A DNA stretch of 64,000 bases from positions 35,902 through 99,901 of the forward strand of contig JAIQGC010000005.1 of assembly GCA_020072805.1 (NCBI GenBank). The letters are read 5' to 3'. The notes under the pieces were generated by a model. It was not told the origin of the DNA, made no database searches, and saw only the letters and a program-made list of their open reading frames with translations. Numbering within the stretch: the stretch's first letter is position 1; every line of letters starts with the position of its first letter. A program made the translations under genes and the position numbers. The stretch comes from Terriglobia bacterium. GTDB lineage: Bacteria; Acidobacteriota; Terriglobia; Acidiferrales; UBA7541. Below, piece by piece: positions 55,452-63,858 of this stretch.

Positions 55452-55508
55452 CTAGAGCACTTTAGCCAGCATCACAATCTGCTCAGGCTTGTATTTCTTC
55501 ATCGGCAT
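55452..55508 (-). pseudogene. Remnant of an IS3-family orfA transposase
   Basis: Eighteen codons read MPMKKYKPEQIVMLAKVL then stop. The MKKYKPEQIV start is the opening of IS3-family OrfA proteins, which normally continue for about 90 residues. A ribosome site (AAGGAGAG) remains upstream. No terminal inverted repeats were identified. It lies between two island genes and suggests past IS activity. Confidence 0.6.
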
Positions 55509-55578
55509 GTCCAGCTCTCCTTGAAAGTGATTCTCTCTCGCTTTCGCTGGACCCATAAGCCTCGGTCAGGTCAGAACA

Positions 55579-58335
55579 TCAGGAGTGCATCGCGCCGCCT
55601 ATCAGGGCCACCAGACGAGGGGGCGTAGCAGGGAGATGGTGGATTCGAATTCCCATGGCGTCGGCGATGGCGTTGGCGATGGCGGGGGCCACAGCCACTG
55701 TCGCACACTCGGCTACGCCCTTGGCTCCGAGGCTCGCCGAGGGATCCACCATCTCCACCATCAACGGGACGACTTCGGGGGTTTCGCGCATGGTGGGAAT
55801 GCGGTATTGCTTAAAGCCCTTGGTCTCGCCGGGGTGGAATTCCTCTTTGAGGGCCAGCCCCATTCCCATAGACACGGCTCCTTCTATCTGTCCTTTCAGC
55901 CCTTGAGCAAAGATAACGCGTCCCACATCGTGGGCAGCTACTACCCGGAGCACCCGCACTGTCCCCTTTAGGGTGTCGACCTCCACCTCCGCCATGTGCG
56001 TCGCGGACACATGCACCAGATACGGGCTGGGGTTCCCGCTCAGCGAATCGCGCACGGGGACGGGATGGAAGCTTCCCTCGAACCGCAGGGGAAGCCCTGC
56101 CGACAGCCTGGCCCGGGCCACTTCCGCCAAGGACATTCTCCTCTCGCAAGCGCCAGCCGTTCTTCGCGTAACCACAAGTCCTTCTCTCAGTTCCAGGTTC
56201 TCGGAGGGGATTTCCAGCAGTCCGGATGCCGTCGAAAGGATGGCCTCCTTGAGCCGGGCGGCTGCCTCCTTCACCGCGTTGCCCTCGGTATAGATGACCC
56301 GGCTGCCCGAGGAGGGGCCGGTGTCGGGGGTGCGAGTGGTGTCGCCACTCACCACCGACACCGATTCCAGCGGCAACGCCAGCTCGCCGCTGACGACGAG
56401 CGCCAACGCGGTGTCGGTACCCTGGCCCATATCTATGGCTCCAGTGAAAAGGCGCACACGGCCATCGCTCTCCAGCTCCAAGGCTGTCTCCGGCGGTTGG
56501 GCCGTGGCGTAGCCGATGCCATACCGCATGGAGGCTATTCCCACTCCGCGACGCCGTCGGCCATCGCTCGGAGCGCTGGCCTGCCGTGCCCGCAACGCGT
56601 CCTCATAGTAGGGACGGACAGCCTCAAGGGTTCCCCGGTAGGCCTCCTCCTGCTCCATGTCCTGAGGTGTTGCCTCAGCAGCATTCGACTTGCGGCGATT
56701 CATTAACCGGAACTCCAGAGGGTCGATGCCCAACTTGGCAGCCATGATGTCCATCTGGGACTCGATGGCAAAGGCTACTTGTGGGGCACCGAAGCCACGC
56801 ATGGCGCCGGCCAAGGTGTTGTTGGTGTACACGACCCGCCCATGGATCAACACATGGGGGAACTGATAGGGGCCCACCAGAGACACAAAAGCCCGGATCA
56901 TAATTTCGGGGCCCGCCGAGGCGTAGGCCCCCGTATCAGCCAGCACCTCCGCGGCGAGGGCTGTGAGCCGGCCATCCCGGGTCACGCCCGTCCGGCAGCG
57001 CATTCGGAAGGGGTGCCTCTTCGTGGTGGAGGAGAAGGACTCGGCGCGGCTGTAGACGATCTTTACCGGATGACCTGTCTTCAAAGCGAGAAGGGCCGCG
57101 ACGCACTCGCAGGAGACATCCGTCTTGCCGCCGAAGGCACCGCCCACCACAGTGGGCAAAATGCGCACCTGCTCTAGCGGCAGGTCCATGGTCTCGGCCA
57201 CGATCCTGCGGTGCAGGTGAGAGTGCTGGGTGGCCGATCGCACTACCAAGCGCCCTTCGTTGTCCCGGTAGGCCAAGGCCGACTCCGGCTCCAGGTAAGC
57301 GTGCTCGCAAAATGGCGTGGTGTACGTCTCATCCACCACGATATCTGCCTGGGCCAGCGCTGTTTCAACATCGCCCCAGTGGACCTCTCTCTCGGCCAGA
57401 AGGTTGCCGCTGTCGTGGACCAGCGGGGCGCCCTCCTTCAGGGCCTCGCTGGGATCCAGGATTGCCGGAAGAGGCTGGTAGCTTACGCGAATCAGCGACA
57501 GCGCCTGGGCCGCTGTCTCCGCCGAGGTCGCGGCAACGGCAGCCACCGCATCCCCGATCTGGCGGACCCGGCCATCAGCCAACACGGGCTGATCCTTGAC
57601 GGTTCGCCCGAAGCGATTGAGTCCGGGCACATCCCGGGCCGTTACTACGGCCGCTACACCCGGCAGGGCTCGGGCTTCGCGATCATCGATGTGGAGGATG
57701 TCGGCGCGAGGGTGAGGGCTCCGCAGAACCGCTCCATGAAGGATGCCGGGCATTGTAAGATCGGCGGCATAAAGAGCGGTGCCCAGCACCTTGTCTTGCG
57801 CATCGGCCCGCCGGTGCGCCTCGTCCGACACTTGGGGCTCCGGGCACGGGACGCCCCTGCCAAGATCGGCTGCGCGAGTGACCGCTTCGAGGATGCTCGT
57901 GTAGCCGGTGCAACGGCACAGGTTGCTCCCCAGGGCTTTGACGATCTGCTCCCGGGTCGGGGCGGGATTGCGGTCCAGCAGCGCCTTGGCCGCCATGATC
58001 ACTCCCGGCGTGCAGAAACCGCACTGGACGGCATCGGCTTTGATGAAGGCTTCCTGCAAGGGATGAAGTCGCTCGGGGGTCCCTAGTCCCTCGATGGTCA
58101 AAACAGCTTTGCCTTTCACACGAGCCACGGGGACGCGGCAGGCGCGAGCCATCGCGCCGTTCACGATGACCGTACAGGTGCCGCAGGTACCATCATCGCA
58201 GCCCTGCTTGGTGCCAGTGAGGCCAAGAACATCACGCAACGCCCCCAGGAGAGTCTGGCGAGGATTTACCAATAGCTGGTGCTCCTTGCCGTTGACGTTT
58301 AGCGTTAGATGGGTCTTGGCTGATTTTTTCTGCAC
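55579..58335 (-). CDS. Molybdenum hydroxylase: fused [2Fe-2S] and molybdopterin domains (xanthine dehydrogenase family)
   Basis: 918 residues from GTG 58335, which has GAGAGGAAGG seven bases upstream; the track uses GTG 58374. Residues 1-75 are a plant-type ferredoxin (GCDDGTCGTC), 75-160 a second [2Fe-2S] domain (CGFCTPG, CRCTGY), then the molybdopterin part with GGAFGGKTD and the catalytic Glu in GAKGVAE. No FAD domain is present, as in Desulfovibrio aldehyde oxidoreductase. The substrate is not determined (aldehyde or aromatic heterocycle). No molybdenum-cofactor gene is nearby. Confidence 0.88.
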   Translation of the reverse strand: MQKKSAKTHLTLNVNGKEHQLLVNPRQTLLGALRDVLGLTGTKQGCDDGTCGTCTVIVNGAMARACRVPVARVKGKAVLTIEGLGTPERLHPLQEAFIKADAVQCGFCTPGVIMAAKALLDRNPAPTREQIVKALGSNLCRCTGYTSILEAVTRAADLGRGVPCPEPQVSDEAHRRADAQDKVLGTALYAADLTMPGILHGAVLRSPHPRADILHIDDREARALPGVAAVVTARDVPGLNRFGRTVKDQPVLADGRVRQIGDAVAAVAATSAETAAQALSLIRVSYQPLPAILDPSEALKEGAPLVHDSGNLLAEREVHWGDVETALAQADIVVDETYTTPFCEHAYLEPESALAYRDNEGRLVVRSATQHSHLHRRIVAETMDLPLEQVRILPTVVGGAFGGKTDVSCECVAALLALKTGHPVKIVYSRAESFSSTTKRHPFRMRCRTGVTRDGRLTALAAEVLADTGAYASAGPEIMIRAFVSLVGPYQFPHVLIHGRVVYTNNTLAGAMRGFGAPQVAFAIESQMDIMAAKLGIDPLEFRLMNRRKSNAAEATPQDMEQEEAYRGTLEAVRPYYEDALRARQASAPSDGRRRRGVGIASMRYGIGYATAQPPETALELESDGRVRLFTGAIDMGQGTDTALALVVSGELALPLESVSVVSGDTTRTPDTGPSSGSRVIYTEGNAVKEAAARLKEAILSTASGLLEIPSENLELREGLVVTRRTAGACERRMSLAEVARARLSAGLPLRFEGSFHPVPVRDSLSGNPSPYLVHVSATHMAEVEVDTLKGTVRVLRVVAAHDVGRVIFAQGLKGQIEGAVSMGMGLALKEEFHPGETKGFKQYRIPTMRETPEVVPLMVEMVDPSASLGAKGVAECATVAVAPAIANAIADAMGIRIHHLPATPPRLVALIGGAMHS

Positions 58336-58589
58336 TGGGTTGCCTTCCTCTCCCACTTTCCCCGATGATACCACTCGCCCGTTCGATGACTATGACAGAT
58401 GGGAGAGGTCTGCAAGTCTGTGATCAGAGTCACCCTGCCATGCGCAAATAAACAATTATGTCGCTTGGGTATCCGTTAACTCCCGGGACGTCGGATTACC
58501 GGACATGTGCCGGCCAATGGCGACAAACGGGGAGGGGGAAGCGAAAGCGGAGGTTGTGGACGAATTGTCGCTAACTCGGAAACTGCTCC

Positions 58590-58868
58590 ATCTTCACCGA
58601 CTCCCTCGACCAAGCCTGCCAGGAAGTCGGCGACCTCATCCTCGCCTTGGCCGGAGACGAATCCCGCTGGTCCTCCGTCGGCGAACTCCATCAACTCATC
58701 TCCGGAAAACTCCCCGGCCGCCAAAACAATTCCCAGATCACCCTCTTCAAATCCAACGGCCTCGCCGTCTGGGACCTCGCTGCAGCCGTCCACGTCTATC
58801 TGGGCGCCAGGGAAAAGAACCTGGGCAGGGGAACTGCTACTTTAGGCGGCTGAGGAGGGCGGTGCGTA
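58590..58868 (+). pseudogene. 3' fragment of an ornithine cyclodeaminase-family gene
   Basis: Parallel by eye to the 3' end of 51027-52007 (offset 6861 bp) without indels for about 240 bp, roughly 85-90% identical, then a one-base insertion after CTGGGCAGGG shifts the frame. It encodes IFTDSLDQACQEVGDLILA and QITLFKSNGLAVWDLAAA. There is no N-terminal part, so it is a truncated copy. Confidence 0.85.
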
Positions 58869-58923
58869 ACGCGTTTATCGCCCAATTGGCTGACTCGTCC
58901 AGCTTAATGAGGCTCGACCATGC

Positions 58924-58962
58924 CGCGAAATCGTGTGCGCCGCGTCGCGAAATCGTGTGCGC
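58924..58962. repeat. Two-copy tandem repeat
   Basis: CGCGAAATCGTGTGCGC occurs at 58924-58940 and 58946-58962 (22 bp period). It lies in non-coding sequence after the truncated cyclodeaminase fragment. Confidence 0.8.
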
Positions 58963-59100
58963 AATTCCACAGAGTGTCACCACCACAACACAGTGTGACA
59001 AACGTGGTCTCCCGCAACCTCCGGGTAGTCAGCGCATTTGCGGATGGCAATGACCTTGCTATCTTTGTCTTTGAGCGATTTCTGCATTTGGGAGGTTGAG

Positions 59101-59652
59101 ATGCTGAAGGGTTGCAAACCAATTCTATTTGTCGCCTTTTTCTTTGGCCTGGGGGCGTACTCCCCGCGGCAATCGACTGCTGCGACTGCGAAGCAGGAAA
59201 CGACTCAGCCGGCAAGTAGAGAGAAGGCTGCCAAGCCACGAGCGGCAAAATCCGTGGTTTACAAAAACAAGAAGTACGGTTTCAGTTTTTCGCTGCCCGG
59301 GAGTTGGAAAGGATATTCCATCCGCACTCGTAATTGGGGCGGAGGTCCGTATGACAGCCACCAGACCGGCCCGGGGAAATTAGATGACGGGCCCACGATC
59401 TGGATAAGACACCCGCTTTCGACGGAAGCGAACCCTCGCCAGGATATTCCGATCATGATATTTACGCATGCTCAGTGGGGCTTAGTTGAGGAAGGCAAAT
59501 TAATTGTCAGTGCAGCGCCCGTCGGACCTTCTGAAATAGGAAGAAATGCCAGATATGTCTTCGCTTTGCCGCCTCGTTACAACTACGCATCTCCGGAGGG
59601 CTGGGAAGAAGTTGAGGAAATACTCCAGCACAATCCTCTTCGCGCGCTCTGA
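59101..59652 (+). CDS. Hypothetical secreted protein
   Basis: 183 residues. N-terminal signal (LFVAFFFGLGAYS), a Lys/Ala linker, then a domain opening with YKNKKYGFSFSLPGSWKGYSI, the YGFSFxLPxxW pattern seen in PsbP-like lipid-binding or stress proteins of many bacteria. No catalytic motif. ATG 59101 follows GGGAGGTTGAG. It lies between the truncated cyclodeaminase copy and the TetR cluster. Confidence 0.7.
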   Translation: MLKGCKPILFVAFFFGLGAYSPRQSTAATAKQETTQPASREKAAKPRAAKSVVYKNKKYGFSFSLPGSWKGYSIRTRNWGGGPYDSHQTGPGKLDDGPTIWIRHPLSTEANPRQDIPIMIFTHAQWGLVEEGKLIVSAAPVGPSEIGRNARYVFALPPRYNYASPEGWEEVEEILQHNPLRAL

Positions 59653-59702
59653 GGAGTGATGGCTGTACGCCCTTGACACCCCTGCGCAGGAAAGTTAGTC
59701 TT

Positions 59703-59722
59703 TCTCGAACGAACGTTCGAGA
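59703..59722. promoter_or_regulatory. Palindromic operator before the TetR gene
   Basis: TCTCGAACG-AA-CGTTCGAGA, a 20 bp inverted repeat with 9 bp arms, ten bp before ATG 59732. It lies just downstream of a TTGACA -35 (59673-59678) and a weak -10 (TAGTCT at 59696). Position and symmetry fit autorepression by the TetR protein. Confidence 0.75.
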
Positions 59723-59731
59723 GTTTCGCTT

Positions 59732-60373
59732 ATGCCTGACCGCGCTCCCATACCTCGCGACACCGAAGCCAAGCTCGAGCACATCCTGCGCCACGCCGCC
59801 AATATCTTCGCCAGCCGCGGCTTTGGCGCATCCTCTATCCGCGAAATCAGCCGCTCCTCCGGTGTCTCCCTTTCCGGCCTGTACTACTATTTCGAAAGCA
59901 AACAGAAGCTCCTCTACCTGATCCAGTCCAACGCCTTCACCAGCATCCTGCAGTCCCTCGAAGCCCGCCTCGAAGGCGTCCGCGACCCCCAGCGCCGCCT
60001 GCTGCTGTTCATCCAGAATCACCTCGAATATTTCATGGAGCATCCCGCCGAAATGAAAGTCCTCTCCCACGAAGAAGACGCCATCGAGGAGCCTTTTCGA
60101 AAGGAACTGCTCTCCATCAAACGCCGTTACTACACGCTGGCTCGCGGCATCTTCGACGAATTGAATCGCGATGGCCGCGCCGCTCATCTCAGTCCCCGCG
60201 TCGCCGTCCTGTGCCTCTACGGCATGATGAACTGGGTCTACAAATGGCACAATCCCAAGGTGGACCCGGGCGCTGCGGAACTCGCCGAATCCATGACCGG
60301 TATTTTTCTTCACGGTGTCTTGAACGGCTCCGGCCGCGCGCGCCCTGCTGCGCCGGGTGGAAATAAGCCATGA
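59732..60373 (+). CDS. TetR-family transcriptional regulator
   Basis: 213 residues. The N-terminal helix-turn-helix (HAANIFASRGFGASSIREISRSSGVSLSGLYYYFESKQKLLYLI) is at about residues 15-60. The C-terminal helices form the ligand pocket. It precedes three enoyl-CoA hydratase-family genes, so a fatty-acyl or aromatic acyl-CoA effector is likely, as in FadR-like TetR proteins; this is inference. A 20 bp palindrome lies upstream. Codons are C-ending. Confidence 0.88.
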   Translation: MPDRAPIPRDTEAKLEHILRHAANIFASRGFGASSIREISRSSGVSLSGLYYYFESKQKLLYLIQSNAFTSILQSLEARLEGVRDPQRRLLLFIQNHLEYFMEHPAEMKVLSHEEDAIEEPFRKELLSIKRRYYTLARGIFDELNRDGRAAHLSPRVAVLCLYGMMNWVYKWHNPKVDPGAAELAESMTGIFLHGVLNGSGRARPAAPGGNKP

Positions 60374-60437
60374 GAACCGCAAGCACAACGCCATTTTTCT
60401 GGCATCATGGACAATTAACTTCACGAGGAAACCGCCG

Positions 60438-61247
60438 ATGACCGCGACGCCCACAACTGAACCCAAAGAACTCGTCCATTACCGCGTGGAAGACGGCGTG
60501 GCCGTATTCGAAATGGACGATCCCCCTGCCAATACCTATTCCTACGAAATGCTGCAGCAACTCGACGCCTGCATCCTCCGGGCTCGCATGGACGATTCCG
60601 TTCATGTGATCATTCTGCGCGGCGCGGGTGAAAAATTCTTCTGCGCCGGCGCGGGAATTTCCATGCTCACCAAGGCCACTCCGCAGTTCAAATATTATTT
60701 CTGTCTGCACGCCAACGAAACCCTTTGCCGCCTGGAACAGACCCCCAAGCTGGTCATCGCCGCGCTCAACGGCCACACTGTCGGCGGCGGTTTCGAAGTC
60801 GCCCTGGCCTGCGACATCCGCATCGCCAAGAAAGACGGCGGCAAAATCGGTCTGCCGGAAGTGAATCTCGGCGTGCTGCCCGGCACCGGCGGCACGCAAC
60901 GCCTCTGCCGCCTGGTGGGCAACGCGCGGGCCATCGAAATGATGGTTTCCGCGGCGACCTACGGAACCGAGGAAGCCAAGACCCTCGGCCTCATCCACCA
61001 CGTCTACGAAGCGCAGACGTTCTGGCAGGACGTGATGGCGTACGCCAAACAGTTCTGCCCGCCGAATAAGGCGTCGCTCGCCGTGGGGCGCATCAAGCGC
61101 GCCGTGATCACCGGCTCGCAAGTTCCCCTTTCGGAAGCGCTGGCGCTCGAACGCGAATTGCAGCAGGAACTTTTTACGAGCGAGGATGCGAAGGAAGGCC
61201 TCGCGGCATACGTGGAAAAACGCGCGCCGAAGTTCCGGGGCCGGTAA
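60438..61247 (+). CDS. Enoyl-CoA hydratase/isomerase family protein
   Basis: 269 residues. Crotonase fold: NTYSYEMLQQLD, oxyanion-hole segments FFCAGAGISML and NGHTVGGGFEVALACDIRIA, and GLPEVNLGVLPGTGGTQRL with one catalytic Glu. Probably hydrates an enoyl-CoA in beta-oxidation or a related pathway. ATG 60438 follows CGAGGAA. First of three crotonase genes on this strand. Confidence 0.88.
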   Translation: MTATPTTEPKELVHYRVEDGVAVFEMDDPPANTYSYEMLQQLDACILRARMDDSVHVIILRGAGEKFFCAGAGISMLTKATPQFKYYFCLHANETLCRLEQTPKLVIAALNGHTVGGGFEVALACDIRIAKKDGGKIGLPEVNLGVLPGTGGTQRLCRLVGNARAIEMMVSAATYGTEEAKTLGLIHHVYEAQTFWQDVMAYAKQFCPPNKASLAVGRIKRAVITGSQVPLSEALALERELQQELFTSEDAKEGLAAYVEKRAPKFRGR

Positions 61248-61249
61248 AC

Positions 61250-61762
61250 GTGAAAACTCTTCAGGACTATTTGCGCAAGGGCATGAAGCTGGTGATTGTG
61301 GGCTGCAATCCCAGCGAATCCTCGGTGCGCGCGGGGCATTATTATTCCGGACGCGGCAATCAGTTCTGGACGCTGCTGTACGATTCCGGCGTGATTCCCG
61401 AGCCGCTGGAATCGCGCGACGACAAGCGCGTGCTGGAATTCGGCGTAGGCCTCACGGATCTGGTGAAGCGCCCAACGAAGGGAATCGAGGACCTGGAGCG
61501 GGAAGATTTCGCCGCGGGGCGCGTTCTGCTTTCCCGGAAGATCGAAGAACTGGCCCCGCGCATCGTGGCGTTTCACGGCAAGATGACTTACGAATATTTT
61601 ACGCAGCGCCGCTGCAAGCTGGGCGCACAGAAGGAACTGCTTTATGGGTCGCATGTGTTCGTGCTGCCCTCTTCGAGCGGGGCGAATACGGCGGGCCGCG
61701 CGGCGAAGCTGAAGATTTTCCGCGAACTCGCGAAATTGATGCGCAAGGGAGAAAAATCATGA
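61250..61762 (+). CDS. mug: Mismatch-specific uracil-DNA glycosylase (Mug/TDG family)
   Basis: 170 residues. Removes uracil or thymine from G mismatches in DNA. VGCNPSESS corresponds to the GxNPG catalytic motif and LPSSSGAN to the LPSTSG motif. A GTG start 3 bp after the upstream stop. The gene is inserted between two hydratase genes and its stop overlaps the next start, so it is in the operon, though functionally unrelated. Codons switch here from C-ending to G-ending. Confidence 0.85.
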   Translation: MKTLQDYLRKGMKLVIVGCNPSESSVRAGHYYSGRGNQFWTLLYDSGVIPEPLESRDDKRVLEFGVGLTDLVKRPTKGIEDLEREDFAAGRVLLSRKIEELAPRIVAFHGKMTYEYFTQRRCKLGAQKELLYGSHVFVLPSSSGANTAGRAAKLKIFRELAKLMRKGEKS

Positions 61763-62574
61763 GCAACGCTGCGCCGCCGGTCCCGGCCGGCCCGGTCATC
61801 CTGACTTCGCAACGCGACGGCATCGCCACGCTGGTGATGAACCGCCCGGACCGTTTGAACGCTCTGAATAACGAACTTTCCACGGCTCTCAACGAAGCGC
61901 TGGGCCGCGCCGAGGTGGATGAGTCCGTGCGCGTGGTGGTGGTTACCGGCGCGGGGCGGGCGTTCTGCGCCGGGGGCGACCTGGGGCAGATTCGCGCCGG
62001 TCGGGAGAAGGGCGATCATACGCAACTCGAACCGCTGCTGCGCGCGGGGATGCAGGCGGGGATCCGCATGCGCACCATGGCCAAGCCGGTGATTGCCGCG
62101 GTCAACGGAGTGGCGGCGGGCGCGGGAATGAACGTGGCGCTCGGCGCGGACATCCGCATCGCCGCGGAGGAAGCCGGGTTCGGGCAGAACTTCGCGAAGG
62201 TGGGACTTTTTCCGGACTATGGCGGAACGTTTTTCCTGCCGCAGCTGGTGGGGCCTTCGCGCGCCGCGGAGATGTTTTACACCGGCGACTTGATCACGGC
62301 GCAGGCCGCGTTGCAGATGGGGATCGTGAACCGCGTCGTCCCGCTGGCGCAACTGGAAGCGGAAGTGGGTGCGCTGGCGCGCAAGATTGCGCAGGGGCCG
62401 CCGCTGGCGATTCGCGCGGTGAAAAAGGTTCTCTTCGGAGACGAGAAGGCCGCGCTGGAAGCAGCGCTGGAACGCGAAGTGCAACAGCAACTGATTTGCT
62501 TTCATTCCGAGGATTGCAGCGAGGGAATTCGCGCGTTTTTCGAGAAGCGCGCGCCGAATTTTCAGGGACGCTGA
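61759..62574 (+). CDS. Enoyl-CoA hydratase/isomerase family protein
   Basis: 271 residues. Crotonase motifs: MNRPDRLNALNNEL, FCAGGDLGQI and NGVAAGAGMNVALGADIRIA, with FAKVGLFPDYGGTFFLPQLVG in place of the usual GxTPG(A/T)GGTQ segment, as in PaaG-like isomerases. Likely a hydratase or isomerase acting on an acyl-CoA. Overlaps the mug stop (ATGA). Confidence 0.85.
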   Translation: MSNAAPPVPAGPVILTSQRDGIATLVMNRPDRLNALNNELSTALNEALGRAEVDESVRVVVVTGAGRAFCAGGDLGQIRAGREKGDHTQLEPLLRAGMQAGIRMRTMAKPVIAAVNGVAAGAGMNVALGADIRIAAEEAGFGQNFAKVGLFPDYGGTFFLPQLVGPSRAAEMFYTGDLITAQAALQMGIVNRVVPLAQLEAEVGALARKIAQGPPLAIRAVKKVLFGDEKAALEAALEREVQQQLICFHSEDCSEGIRAFFEKRAPNFQGR

Positions 62575-62612
62575 ACGCGAGCAGATCCGGCAGGGCGGAA
62601 TATTTTCGCGGA

Positions 62613-62715
62613 TGTCATCCTGAGGACGGCGAAGCCGGCTGAAGGATCTCAACGTGGGGTGATTGCAATGATTGAAGTTGAGATTCTTCGGGCGCTGTGC
62701 GCCCTCAGAATGACA
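62613..62715. repeat. REP-like inverted pair
   Basis: TGTCATCCTGAGG...AGGATCTCAAC faces GAGATTCTTCGG...CTCAGAATGACA. Same family as the pair at 34993-35086. It separates two hydratase genes. Confidence 0.7.
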
Positions 62716-62772
62716 GATGTAGTTTTTAGGCTGGCGCTGGGGAAATGAGCGGCTGGCAAGGGAGGATTGCGC

Positions 62773-63534
62773 ATGAGCGAAGCGATTGAACTGCGAATGG
62801 ACGGCCGCACGGCCTGGGTGACGCTGAATCGCCCGCCGCTGAACGTGCTGAACATCGCCATGATGGGCGAGCTGGACGCCGTGATTGCGCGCATACTGCC
62901 GCAATGCGACATTCTGGTTGTTCAGGGCGCGGGGCCCAAGGGTTTTTCCGCCGGGGCTGAGGTGGGCGACCATACGCCGGAGCGCGTGGGCGACATGCTG
63001 GCCGCGTTTCATGGGCTTTTTCGCCGCCTGGCGCGCGCGGAGTGCGTGACTATCGCTGGCGTGCACGGCCTGTGCCTGGGCGGCGGGATGGAGCTGGCCA
63101 CGTTCTGCGATTTCGTGATTGCCGAAGAGACGGCCAAATTCGGCCAGCCGGAAATCAAGCTGGCCTGTTATCCGCCGGTGGCCATGGTGACGTTTCCACA
63201 GCTCTGCGGAATGCGCGCGGCCATGGATTTGATTTTCACCGGGCGCACCGTGGATGGCCGCGAAGCGCACCGCATCGGACTGGTCACGCGGCTCGCTCCG
63301 CAAGGGCAGCTTGCCGCCACGGTGGAAACGCTACTCGGCGAACTGCGCGGATTGAGCGGCAGCGTGCTTCGGCTGACACGGAAAACGCTGTGGCGGCTGC
63401 ACGCCGATGAGTTCGAGAAACAGCTTGGCGAAGCCGAGCGTACTTACCTCGATGTGTTGATGAAGACGCATGACGCTCCCGAAGGCATCCGCGCGTTCCT
63501 GGAGAAACGGCCTCCGGTCTGGAAAGCGGATTGA
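62773..63534 (+). CDS. Enoyl-CoA hydratase/isomerase family protein
   Basis: 253 residues. Crotonase fold: VTLNRPPLNVLNIAMMGEL, FSAGAEVGDH, GLCLGGGMELATFCDFVIA, GQPEIKLACYPPVA. The long N-terminal RPPLNVL pattern and the CYPPVA segment resemble cyclohexene carboxyl-CoA hydratases, but this subfamily is not firm. ATG 62773 follows GGAGG. The rhodanese gene begins 1 bp after its stop. Confidence 0.85.
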   Translation: MSEAIELRMDGRTAWVTLNRPPLNVLNIAMMGELDAVIARILPQCDILVVQGAGPKGFSAGAEVGDHTPERVGDMLAAFHGLFRRLARAECVTIAGVHGLCLGGGMELATFCDFVIAEETAKFGQPEIKLACYPPVAMVTFPQLCGMRAAMDLIFTGRTVDGREAHRIGLVTRLAPQGQLAATVETLLGELRGLSGSVLRLTRKTLWRLHADEFEKQLGEAERTYLDVLMKTHDAPEGIRAFLEKRPPVWKAD

Positions 63535-63858
63535 ATGAGCGATTTGCAGATTACTCCGCAGGAATTGAAGCAGCGCCTGGAGCACGGGGAAAAGTTTCTG
63601 CTCGTGGATGTGCGCGAGCAGTGGGAATACGATTTGTGCCGCCTGCAGGGCGCAACGCTCGTTCCGTTGAAAACGCTTCCGGCGAATCTCCCCATAGTGG
63701 AGGGGGCGGCGGAGGTTATCTGCTATTGCCATCATGGCATCCGCAGCCTCGATGCGGCTTCCTGGCTGCGCAAGCAGGGAATTGAAGGCGCGCGATCGCT
63801 GGCCGGAGGGATTGAGCGCTGGTCGAGGGAAGTGGATCCGCAGGTTTCGCGGTATTGA
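63535..63858 (+). CDS. Rhodanese-like domain protein
   Basis: 107 residues, a single rhodanese domain. The active-site loop is CHHGIRS with the catalytic Cys intact. Sulfur transfer from a persulfide carrier. It begins 1 bp after the hydratase stop, so it is in the same unit. Confidence 0.9.
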   Translation: MSDLQITPQELKQRLEHGEKFLLVDVREQWEYDLCRLQGATLVPLKTLPANLPIVEGAAEVICYCHHGIRSLDAASWLRKQGIEGARSLAGGIERWSREVDPQVSRY

